From the NCBI RefSeq assembly GCF_041260155.1, contig NC_091941.1, positions 20,345,747 through 20,409,746 of the forward strand: a stretch of 64,000 nucleotides of DNA. The letters run 5' to 3'. The DNA comes from Ptychodera flava. Taxonomy: Eukaryota; Hemichordata; Enteropneusta; Ptychoderidae. The notes beneath the pieces are model-generated. The model searched no databases. It saw only the letters and a program-made list of their open reading frames with translations, and was not told the DNA's origin. Below are positions 36,168 to 46,153 of the stretch, in pieces. The position numbers and the translations under genes are program-made. How positions within the stretch are numbered: the stretch's first letter is position 1; every line of letters starts with the position of its first letter.

Positions 36168-36838
36168 TTAGCTCACATTTGGTTTACCAATTGTGAGGTT
36201 ATCGTATAAGCTGAATCAGTTCATTTGCATCTGATTTGCATGTCTGTATGTCTGTATATTTGTGGGTATGTGCGGATGTATGTCCGTCACACACAAAGGC
36301 TCCCATACCGCCAAAGCTACCATCTCAGTATTTGGTGTACAGGTAATTGCAGGGGTTGAGATGTGAATTTGTTCAAATGAACACATCAGTGTCAAAAATG
36401 CGCAAATGAGGTAAGAAATAGTGAAATCCTGCAAATGTGCAGGAGGCATGGCAGTGAGAAACAGGCAAACTCCACTGATCTTGACTCATTTCCTGTCATT
36501 GTTTATGAACTGTTACATATTAACAGACCAGCTGCAACCATAGACAGTAGATGGGGAAGACCGTTTATACTAAACTAAGAGGGGCTTGTTTCTGCTATGC
36601 ATGTTGCTAAAGTTGACCTCCAGTACCTAAAGTTAGACCTTAATTACTTTTGCTATTCTTGTTTTTCTGGTTTAAATATTTCTTGTTGTTTTCCTGGTTG
36701 TACTGTGCAGAAATCATTGCCATAACATCAACGTAGAATTTTCCTCCACTGAACAGATAGAAACAACATTTATTGTTGATCATTGGTAACCCATTCTGAT
36801 CAAATTTGAGCGACACCGTATAATTGCGGTATTTTTTT
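36168..36838 (+). repeat. Interspersed repeat ~670 bp, copy 2
   Basis: Same family and orientation as 32514-33190. The pair flanks the last three exons of thioesterase copy 2. Its left end has a more complete hairpin, 'gctcacatttggtttaccaattgtgagg'. Confidence 0.7.
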
Positions 36839-37466
36839 ATGTCTTTGAAACATAAACACTGTCCTTCGATGGACTGATTTTGTTTAAACGTGATATGGCT
36901 GCATTTTTGTGCACATTGATTTGTTTCATTATATGATCCGAAATGGCTGATTACAACAACATACCCGATCCCATACCATTTCTAAAATTCCACCAAACCA
37001 TGTTTGTGTATAGTATGTGCCATCATGACACTAGAGGCAGTGAGGGCATCGTTATGTGTGATGCAATCAAAGGTTCCTTCAATGGTCATTACCGGCAGAG
37101 ATGGGTCAATTTTATTGAACGTTCCTCAGATTACTTTATTATGCAGGTCACAGGCCTGATGCACCCGTTGCATCAATTTCATTCCACAGCTACCTAGACC
37201 ACAGCTACCTAGACACCAAAGATTATAACAAAATGGACAAGCGGGGACTGTGTCATCAACGATGACTTGTTATATTGTAAATGGACAGAATCTCGTGGTT
37301 TAAATGAAATCATCGCAAAAATGAATTAATGGTCATGACCATTAATTCATTTTCGCGATGGTTTCATGTATCATGTCTAAAACCGGGGCCGAGTATATGC
37401 ATGGTCACCCATTCATTCAGTATCTTTCAACATGTCAAACAATACTATGATAAGTCGTATCTCGTA
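36839..37466. other. No gene recognised; one hairpin
   Basis: An open frame at 36943-37197 has no recognisable domain. 37303-37368 is a hairpin with arms atgaaatcatcgc / gcgatggtttcat and a perfect centre aatgaattaatggtcatgac. Confidence 0.45.
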
Positions 37467-38330
37467 TCAAACAAAATTCATGAAAAATGGGCGACTTTGT
37501 CCCTTTAATGAACCTGTTGTAATGCACGTGAGCGCATTCAGTTCACATCTGGTTCTCTTCCCGGTAACAAGTCGAGCTGCCGAACTTTTAAGTGTTTGCA
37601 ATTTGCAGATTTCATAATGAAGGGAGGCCGAAAAGTCAACTTTTGCAAAAATCCAAGCGAGATGTAATAAAAGCATGTATGAGTTTGTCAGTTGCAGATT
37701 GGTCAAGTATACCACGGATTTGACCTATCTTCCAAAGAGCATGAGAGGCCGATTTACAAATATTGATAACATGTGCTGACATACTACCACTGGAATCCAT
37801 CGTGACACCAAGGTTACGAAGTGTCAGATGGGTGAACAATGACATCACCTATTCTAATATCACAATTAGGAACCGGGCCTACATCTGTAACTTTAGAAGA
37901 AAATGAATGACTTCGGTTTTACAATTATTTATAACGAGCATATTGTCTAGCATCCATCCCCTGATTTCATTAACACAAAACTCAATTGAAGTTGTCGGAA
38001 CTCGATCCGCCTTGCAATGAATATACGATTGCGTGTCATCAGCATACATCATGTAGTCTAACTTATGCTTGAAAATGATATCCGCCAAGGGTGCTGTGCA
38101 CAGATTGAATAAAATAGGTCCGAAAACGGGCCCTTGAGGCGTACCACAATCGAGAGATTGTGCCTCGGACACAACTGACCTAACACATGCAGGCTGCGTT
38201 CGCCCCCGTAGATAAGATTTAAACCAATCCAACACTATCCCCGTGATACCAAATCTATAACAAAATATATATAACAAAAGAGACAAATTCCTTGACCTCT
38301 CAAACCTGAACAAAGACACCAAAATCAGTC
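37467..38330 (-). pseudogene. LINE reverse transcriptase fragment (CR1/Jockey-like), broken
   Basis: Minus-strand pieces read in order FGITGIVLDWFKSYLRGRTQ, GTPQGPVFGPILFNL, LDYMMYADDTQSYI (the YADD catalytic box), ICKSASHALWKIGQIRG, FITSRLDF and AARLVTGKR. These are the palm to connection segments of a CR1/Jockey-type reverse transcriptase. At least two frame changes are present and neither ORF1 nor the endonuclease is visible, so it is a 5'-truncated dead copy. Confidence 0.8.
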
Positions 38331-38654
38331 TTTATATTGACTAGTGACGAGGGACGTAATAATCGGTGGGAGAATTCCGGGCAGGAATCAGAGGACAAAA
38401 GCGAGACAAGTGCAGGACTTTAAGATCAATGAAGATAAAGCAACCAGGTGAAGATACTGAAGTGGTGGAAATGGCAGAACGTCAGGTAGTAGGGAACGGT
38501 TTGGCCAATCAACCAGACCTGCATCAACAAGTAATAACGTTTGCCCCTTGCTTTCTGTTCAATTTTCAGCTAAATATTCAGGGTATCTTGGTAAATTGCA
38601 CACCTAATGGTAAAGTAACAATTGTATATTGTGAAGGTAATAGGAGGAAACAGC

Positions 38655-39430
38655 TTGTAATCAGACATCGATGTACTTTTATAGCTTCAGGAAATGGCCA
38701 AATGTTGTTTTCATTAATAACGACAATGAAATATAAGTAATAATAATAATTATAATAGTAATATCTAAAATAATTATTCAGGATATGACAGACATATATG
38801 AATTGGCTAACACCGTATAATTAATCATCCCAATTTATCTGGGAAGACCGTTATGGTTAGGGTATTAAAATAATTGTGAAAACGTGAGTTTAACATGGCA
38901 TTTTAGCCTTAACAGGCTTTATATAGAGTGGATGTTTAAATTGTATCTGGCAGTTTTTTCTCTGCCTTTTAACCATAGCTTACGTCTGACCGAAGATGGA
39001 AACACGCATTTGTGTTGGGGTTGTCATTGCTGGCGGGCGCGGTGAGCTCTCTATCTTCTCAGTTTCCGGATTGTTTGACACAATATTTAGGAATCAGTGC
39101 AATCGTCGGCCCTGCTGGGCGGGGTGGACCAAGCGTCACTCCAACTTTGTTATCAAATCCATCCCTGGTGATGCTGTCTTTTAATTTTTTGGTCAAAATT
39201 GCATGTATACCAAATCCCTGGCTAGCGCTCCAGTGTATGCACAGTTTCAACGGCTTGTAATCGTAGGACAGTGTACCTTTCTTGCTCCAGGAAATCAGGA
39301 AATCGTTGTTTTAATTAATAACGACAATGAAATACAAGGCAGTATTGCTGAAGGCAATGAGTACTTGGGCCGAGATAGAGTAATTTTGAGGACAATATAT
39401 ACTACTATTCAAATATGGTCTTGAATTTCC
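38655..39430 (+). pseudogene. Orphan duplicate of promoter and first exon of the 46154 gene
   Basis: 38770-39240 aligns with 45905-46460: the same TATA element (tttatata, 38918-38925), the same leader, an ATG at 38996, the conserved tgttggggttgtcattgctggcgg of the signal peptide and the donor cggtgagc. Five bases are missing relative to the functional exon, so the signal-peptide frame is lost. No later exons follow. Flanking segments 38655-38742 and 39248-39345 are copies of each other, pointing to a collapsed tandem duplication. Confidence 0.7.
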
Positions 39431-39644
39431 TCCTGTCAATTAGGCATTTGATTAACTGGTTATTAAACGAAGCAATCGCATGACAACGGCAAAATATGTC
39501 TAGCAACTTTTGTGGAGTTTGAGGCAGGGGTTCTTTATTTATAGTGAAATTGCTTAAACTCCTTAAATATTCAAATTACAGCAAATTTCTTTTGTTCTCG
39601 ATGGTAGATGTCTAATATTTAGATGGGCATATTTAGATTTCTAC

Positions 39645-40110
39645 CCTATAGTTATCCCTATATACCAAAAATCGGACATCTAGCTCTATTGGCTTGCTCA
39701 GAATTAGATATGCGAATAATTAATGAGGTACAATATGTGGTGTCATAAGGTGTCCTATCATACCAAATATGAAGGGTGTAGCACTTGTGGTTACTGAGTT
39801 GTGGACAAATATGTATATTTGAGGTCAAAGGTCATTGAGGTCACGTGACGTTTTGTCAAACAAATTATATTGTTAACTTATCCCTATATACCAAAAATCA
39901 GACCTCTAGCTCTATTGGCTCGCTCAAAATTAGATATGCGCATAATTAATGAGGTACAATATGTGGCGTCATAAGGTGTCCCATCATACCAAATATGAAA
40001 GGTTTAGCACTTGTGGTTACTGAGTTATGGACAATAATGTATATTTGAGGTCAAAGGTCACCAAGGTCACATGATATTTTGTCAAAATGTCTGAGATATC
40101 TGCGTGAACC
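39645..40110 (+). repeat. Two tandem units of about 228 bp
   Basis: Units start near 39654 and 39882 (atccctatataccaaaaatc) and end after 'gaggtcaaaggtca'. They are about 90 percent alike by eye. Confidence 0.75.
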
Positions 40111-40530
40111 GATGGACTCACTGATGGACTCACGGACGGATATGACCCAATCTATAAGCCCCCTGGACTTTATCCTTGGGGACAAAAAACTGTGTCACTG
40201 CATCCTTTAGGCAATATGAATACGATGAGAAACTAAATTTTTATTTTTCTTGGCCTTATACATGAAAGTCTATGGAGAACTGCCTTATACATGGGAGTCT
40301 ATGGAGGTGTAAACTAAAAAGTCCTCTAACACGGCCAAATTCGATCGCATTGTGAAACAAATCGACGTGCATCTGTATGGGGTTGGGTACTATTCTTGTG
40401 CAAAGTTTGAAAGAAATTGACCAGGGCATGTCTGAGATATCTGCGTGAACGGACGGACGGACGGACTGACATGACCAAACCTATAACTCCCCCAGGACTT
40501 CGTCCGTGGGCACTAAAAACAACGCAACAG
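40080..40530 (+). repeat. Dispersed repeat with GGAC-rich motif, two partial copies
   Basis: 'tctgagatatctgcgtgaac' followed by a GGAC-rich run and 'cctataa(c/g)' plus a hairpin-like 'ggactt ... gtccgtggg' occurs at 40088-40185 and 40430-40515. Non-coding. Confidence 0.6.
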
Positions 40531-40878
40531 TTATTACAGCTACACCGGCGGTAGGTTCATATCCAGAGCCCCGTACGGTCTGCCGCCGTCGCTTGAAAAC
40601 AATCTCATAAACCTGGCCATATGGGCAACTGTATATGAGCAGCTGGATGCTTGACTTCCCGGACAAGGCGAGCTGTCACGTTCAAGCTCAGGATTATTTG
40701 TCGATCAAATTTCAGTAAATTTACCTTACCTAGATGAAATTTTGTCTATATGCTGAAATTTCGCCGAAGTTTGACAAAATTGCATCGATTTTTCAGGTTC
40801 ATATCCGACATTTTTGAGTTTTGAGTGCAGACAGAAATAAGTTTTGAGGCAACATGGCTGCGACCCCATGTTGACCCC

Positions 40879-41198
40879 TAGCCCTGCGTACGATGCTATG
40901 TGCTACAGCTAACACACAGCATCGTACGCAGGGCTAGCGAGAGAGTTGCCGACATCGACGGTTATTTACCAGAAGTGAATAAAGACTGTCATTTTTGGAA
41001 GCGATCGAGTAGCTGAGGTAGGCTGGGATACGACTTGGGCCCAAGAACGCTGAATTTCGGCAGTAATTTGGCTTTTTACGTCAAGTCCCAAAATGGATTT
41101 GAAGTCACCGACCCTACGTACGCGTACGGGTCTTTGCAGGGCTGTGGTGAGCGGGGCGATTAGCTGTAGCGGAACACACAGCATCGTACGCAGAGCTA
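40879..41198. mobile_element. TAGCCCTGC-type foldback element, 320 bp
   Basis: Flanked by a perfect 9 bp repeat GTTGACCCC (40870-40878 and 41199-41207). Ends are tagccctgcg and cgcagagcta. The first 60 bases form a self-contained hairpin (tagccctgcgtacgatgct and its complement); the rest matches one arm of the element at 43669-44279. Confidence 0.8.
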
Positions 41199-41399
41199 GT
41201 TGACCCCAAGTGAAAATGTGTTCGCGATCAAATCTTCCTATATTTTTTTCAGAATTTTCGACAAAATCATTGCTTCTTACATCTTTTGTAAAATATAAAA
41301 TATTAAAATAACCAGATATGAACTGAAAATGCTCACGTGTTTCATTATATATTGCATTTATGTGCAAGTTTGAACCTTTGCTACATGCTTTGCTACATT

Positions 41400-41880
41400 T
41401 AAAGTGTTATGATCAACACAATGAATTTCACCACAGATCAATTCTAAAGGTCATTAAGTATTCAAATATGTAATTAGCTGAAATAAAAATAATTAATTTC
41501 TTTGAGTACTGTCATTGTATCACAATATAGCATGTGTAATTACCTTTGGTCAAGTCCTTCAAGCTCTATATGCCAAACCGTGAAAGCTTGTTAGCTATTT
41601 ATGCAAATTATGAATTAGCTGACATGAAAATGCAAAATGACTTTCAATACTGTTATAACCTGGTATAATGATCAATGTACACAGCATGTTTCGCCAAATT
41701 TTATCAAGTAAATGCCAGTATATATCCCTAATTTGGAAGGTTCATTAAATATGCATATTGGGAATTGGCTGAAAAAAATGTCAAATGACTTTCAATAATC
41801 TTGTATCATAGTATCTTTAATGTACATAGCAAGTTTTGCCAACTTTGGTCAAGTCAAAACAGATAAATATCGCTAATAAA
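41400..41880. repeat. Tandem array, about three units of 141-151 bp
   Basis: Units are marked by 'aattagctgaaat', 'gaattagctgacatg' and 'ggaattggctgaaaa' near 41470, 41611 and 41762, with 'aaatgactttcaata' after the last two. Unlike the 12-19 kb array in sequence though similar in period. Confidence 0.65.
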
Positions 41881-43093
41881 TGCGGGATATCGGACCGCAG
41901 GCGGCGAAGATTGCATTATAAGCGCGCCAACCCAAACTCACTGCATGGACATCACATTTACGAAATCGAAGTCCAAAGTCAACTACGTCATTGTTAGAAT
42001 AAGAGAGGTTTTCCATCACACGGGAGCATACCACCACAAATTTTGCACAGATGGCGTTGCACTGGCATTGAAAAAGGGTGCATGGGAGCATGGGAACGCG
42101 GGCAGTTTCCCTCGCTATGGGTAGGAAATGCATTGAGCAAGACACACTTCCGGGTTCGCAAAAAAACGAGGATCCCATTTACGGGCGCTCAAATATAGCT
42201 ATTTGCTGTGATACATAGCAGAGGCGTATATGTTTGTGATGCTGAGAATAACATCAGTAAATAAATGACGGGTTTTAAAAGTTGACGTTTTTTGCGATGA
42301 AACAGACTTCTGAAGGTAGCTCGCTTGGGGAACACGTCATCCCGGCCGCTGTCCGCTTTGACCCCAGTAATGCACACTGGTTTTGGTCGGCCCCAGGTAC
42401 CCAAGTCACTTCGACCCCGTCACACTTTTGCCTACATGTCCACGGAGACGATTCAACATGTTCCACAACAAGCCAAGACAAAAATTGAAAATATCAATAA
42501 AATGGCTTCACAAAGGCTGAAATCACGATACTCGATGAAGTATGAAGTTTATGAAATGAAATCAAAATTGACAATACAAGTGTTTGTCTCGGGTAATACC
42601 ACTTGAAGTTGAACAATTCTAAAGACTGTTTTTTCCATACAGTGCAGTATTTGTCAGTGACAATTAACATTTGCAATACATTTTTTTTGCGATGAGCTGG
42701 AAATTTGATTAATATCGAGTTAATGTACATAAATATTCCGTTATTTACTGGGACACGTTTATTTTCTCGATCCGCTATCTGCGGACTACGTGCTGAAGTA
42801 CATTGACTGTTCATGTCAACGATCGTTTCTCCCTCTGCAGAGTTTCTGTATCCCGTTCAACAACGCTGTACCTCGATCACACGATAGTGACGCTATGTAG
42901 CTGTGCAGTATTGAAACTTATCATAAAATGGCCACCTCGTCTAACAGTAACACGTATTGTCGGGATTATCGTACGGAAAAAAGACTGCCAAAGTAAGACT
43001 TATGAATCTTCATCAGAATTGAACACATCATGATTGTACACGAGTATCAACCGTGAATGCACGTTGAGCTCGGCAGTTACACAAGCATGGTAC
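41881..43093. other. No gene recognised
   Basis: Several open frames under 110 codons without recognisable domains. Base composition is mixed, and no repeat family of the window was seen here. Confidence 0.4.
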
Positions 43094-43103
43094 GCTACAT
43101 GCA

Positions 43104-43209
43104 TAGCCCTACGAGTATGGCGACAGTGTCCGGCTTTGGCTACGCCGCCTACCGGAGGTGGGAGGCGGCGTAGCCAAAGCCGGACACTCTCGTCATACTC
43201 GTAGGGCTA
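43104..43209. mobile_element. Short TAGCCCT-type foldback element, 106 bp
   Basis: Arms of about 50 bp (tagccctacgagtatg ... and its complement) with only a few mismatches. The 10-base direct repeat GCTACATGCA lies at 43094-43103 and 43210-43219; the true duplication is probably 9 or 10 bp. Confidence 0.85.
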
Positions 43210-43668
43210 GCTACATGCACTGCCGCGATGCCGATCGTATGCATTCCAAGGCCTATCCCGGAATTTGTTTCACAAACAACCTCAAAGGAGAGCAAACATA
43301 CTTCTATGGACAATGACGAACACATTTCTTGGCGAAGCAAAATCAAAACAGTGCAGAAGTACATGAAGTAGGTCATGGCCTTGGACTCTGTGCACGAACC
43401 TGATTGGACACTTCAATACCTTTGACCCAAAGTTATTATTCATCAGCACTTCCATGCCATGAGGCAAGGTAGAGAACGCGCGTATGTACTCATTTCTGGC
43501 GATCGAACAGCGAGGGAAACAATCAATTACCAAGGATAAAGCTAATTTGCTAAACGATATTTTATCTTGAATAGTGAGTTGATGAGTAATAAAATATCAT
43601 ATTTTTAATGTTCAATACGAGGTTGAAACACGGAGGGACCGTGGTTGAAACCAGAGCTATCCAGCTGT

Positions 43669-44279
43669 TAGCCCTGCGTACGATGCTGTGTGTTCCGCTA
43701 CAGCTAATAGCCCCGCTCACACACAGCCCTGCAAAGACCCGTACGTAGAGTTGGTGACTTCAAACCCATTTTTGGACTTGACGTAAAAAGCCAAATTACT
43801 GCCGAAATTCAGCGTTCTTGGGCCCAAGTCGTATCCCTGCCTACCTCAGCTACTCGATCGCTTCCAAAATGCCAGTCTTTTATTTTTTTTCGTAAATAAC
43901 CGTCGATGTCGGCAACTCTCTCGCTAGCCCTGCGTACGTACGCAGTGTACGCTGTGTGTTAGGAACGCACACAGGAAATGCACAGCGTACAGTGCGTACG
44001 TACGCAGGGCTAGCGAGAGAGTTGCCGACATCGACGGTTATTTACGAAAAAAGAATAAAAGACTGGCATTTTTGGAAGCGATCGAGTAGCTGAGGTAGGC
44101 AGGGATACGACTTGGGCCCAAGAACGCTGAATTTCGGCAGTAATTTGGCTTTTTACGTCAAGTCCAAAAATGGATTTGAAGTCACCAACTCTACGTACGG
44201 GTCTTTGCAGGGCTGTGCAGGGCTGTGGTGAGCGGGGCTATTAGCTGTAGCGGAACACACAGCATCGTACGCAGGGCTA
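43669..44279. mobile_element. TAGCCCTGC-type foldback element, 611 bp
   Basis: Large palindrome with arms of about 280 bp (both carrying 'ttcttgggcccaagtcgtatcc' or its complement) around a centre near 43955 that is itself a smaller palindrome. The 9 bp repeat TCCAGCTGT flanks it (43660-43668 and 44280-44288). Ends are tagccctgcgtacgatgct and its complement. Small length differences separate the arms. No coding capacity. Confidence 0.85.
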
Positions 44280-44289
44280 TCCAGCTGTA

Positions 44290-45904
44290 GCCAACCTGGA
44301 CAAGCACATTTCACAGCGCCCTCAAACAGTCGATTGTTTTCACTTGTCATACGCGGCGTAACAGAAAAATTAAAACTTTCATAACTTCATTAATATCCAA
44401 GCCACGCCCACCAAAACCTTTTCAGTTCTAGCCATTTGAATTCTGAAGATGTCTACCAAATTTGACTGAAATACGTTCAGCCGTTTTTGAGAAAATGGAC
44501 CAACAGACAGACAGACAGACACACAGACAGACAGACATCGCTGCGACATATGCTCACGTGTTCACACGTGAGCAAAAAATGCGATGTGCCATGTCTCCAG
44601 ATTTCTAAAATATCGTTCGTTGACCGTTTGACGGAATACTCATTTCGCAAACTTGTGACGCAGTTGAAATTCAATACTGACCGCCAAATAATCTTAATGA
44701 GACGAGATCATTCTAAACATCCTCCAAATTATCCAACCATTCGCGTTAGAGTTCAGCTCGCTTAGAGGATCATAACATTCTTCGGCCTTCGTTTAGATCG
44801 ACCCTAATCTCTCCCATTTAGGAAATAAATACACAAGCTACCTTGACAAAACTTCGTGCACCATCCAGGACCAAACACACTACAAATCTGTCTTGACGTC
44901 ATCATCTCCTTACATGGTAATCGGCATACCGTATTTTTTAGCAAAGGAGACACAGAATACGTCGGAGTATTCAGTTTCAAAACGTATTACATTGTGTGAT
45001 GTTGTCAAAAAAAGGTAATGTTACTGCAGTGGTATAAATTACAAAACACAAAAGTTCAAATCAGTTTATTTGGACTGGCTTTACCCAACATTTCATATTG
45101 TTTCTTATGCCAGATTTGACCACGTGCTTACTGGCGACCCCTCTACATGCAAATTTTGTGTCAAATGGTGTGTTCTCCTGGAAAAACAAACATACGATTT
45201 CTATATGAAGGAGGCGAAATTTGCCCTCAAAACTCGAAACCACCCCTGTGGGGTGTACCTAGCTATTTTGAACGAGCTTCTCGAATCTGCAGCTCTATTT
45301 CGAAATGATGGTCTGGTTTTCTCAGCTCAAGGATAAGTGTTCTCCATCGCTGTGGGCATTACTATTCTCAACTGGGGGTACAGTTTCCAGTCGTAATGTT
45401 TTTCATTGTGTCCGGGATATAAAACCTTTCCTTTTCACAATTTTACTTCGATTAACACTAGTCCACATCTTGTCAGCGATTAAACATGTTTCAAGTTTAA
45501 ATGTTAAATTCTGGTCTCGAGCCCTCTTGTTCGACCAAACTGAAATTACCCCTCCCACTTTGGCTCGTCCAGTGGGTGTAGCAAGGGTCGTGCCATCGCC
45601 TAGGAAACGGAGGGTGCATTAATTGTTGCATTTCGATGCACATTTTGATTATATTCATAGAAGATTTTGTGGCAAAAACTCAGATAGAGAAGCATTAATA
45701 TTCACATCTCACTTATTCAAGACTGGCTGAGAGCAGCACTTCCATTCAGTTAACATCATTACGCCATTTATTATGCCAAGAAAGATGAAGCCAAGACATT
45801 TTGCCCTCCCTGGTCTCAGCCAGGAATGGTTATACCTTACAGAGTTTTTTCCCACGGAATGAAAACAAATGTACTTGGGCTGAGGCCCAAGTACAATAAG
45901 CAAT
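44290..45904. other. Repeat-derived non-coding stretch, no gene recognised
   Basis: 44497-44537 is a CAGA-type microsatellite and 44551-44574 a perfect hairpin (tgctcacgtg, ttca loop, cacgtgagca). 45877-45900 contains a perfect hairpin gtacttgggc/gcccaagtac. Short open frames (45070-45336, 45305-45622) have no recognisable domain. Confidence 0.45.
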
Positions 45905-46064
45905 GATTAATCAGGATATGACAGGCATTGTGTAAGAATTGGCCAGGCCCATACAATTAATTTAATTGTCCCGTCCCAATTTCTATTTGGAAGACCATTA
46001 CGGTGAGGAAATTAAAATGATAGCGAACACGTTAGTTGAATATCGCATTTAACCCTTAACAGCC

Positions 46065-46072
46065 TTTATATA
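46065..46072 (+). promoter_or_regulatory. TATA box of the secreted-protein gene
   Basis: TTTATATA lies 81-88 bases upstream of the ATG at 46154. It is conserved with its surroundings in the orphan copy (38918-38925). A start about 25-30 bases downstream would give a leader of roughly 55 nt. Confidence 0.6.
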
Positions 46073-46153
46073 GGGTGGATGTTTAAACTGTGTCTGGTAG
46101 TTTATTCTCTGGCTTTCAACCGTAGCTTACGAGTACCGAACATCTGACTGAAC

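Noticed and set aside
36943-37197. 84-codon open frame starting MADYNNIPDP
   Set aside because: No domain, no splice context, and it adjoins repeat sequence.
38366-38740. 124-codon open frame
   Set aside because: Its 3' part is a repeated non-coding segment (again at 39248-39345) where the frame is not preserved.
42282-42606. Overlapping frames on both strands near 42.3-42.6 kb
   Set aside because: Short, no domain, no conserved counterpart and no splice-bounded structure.
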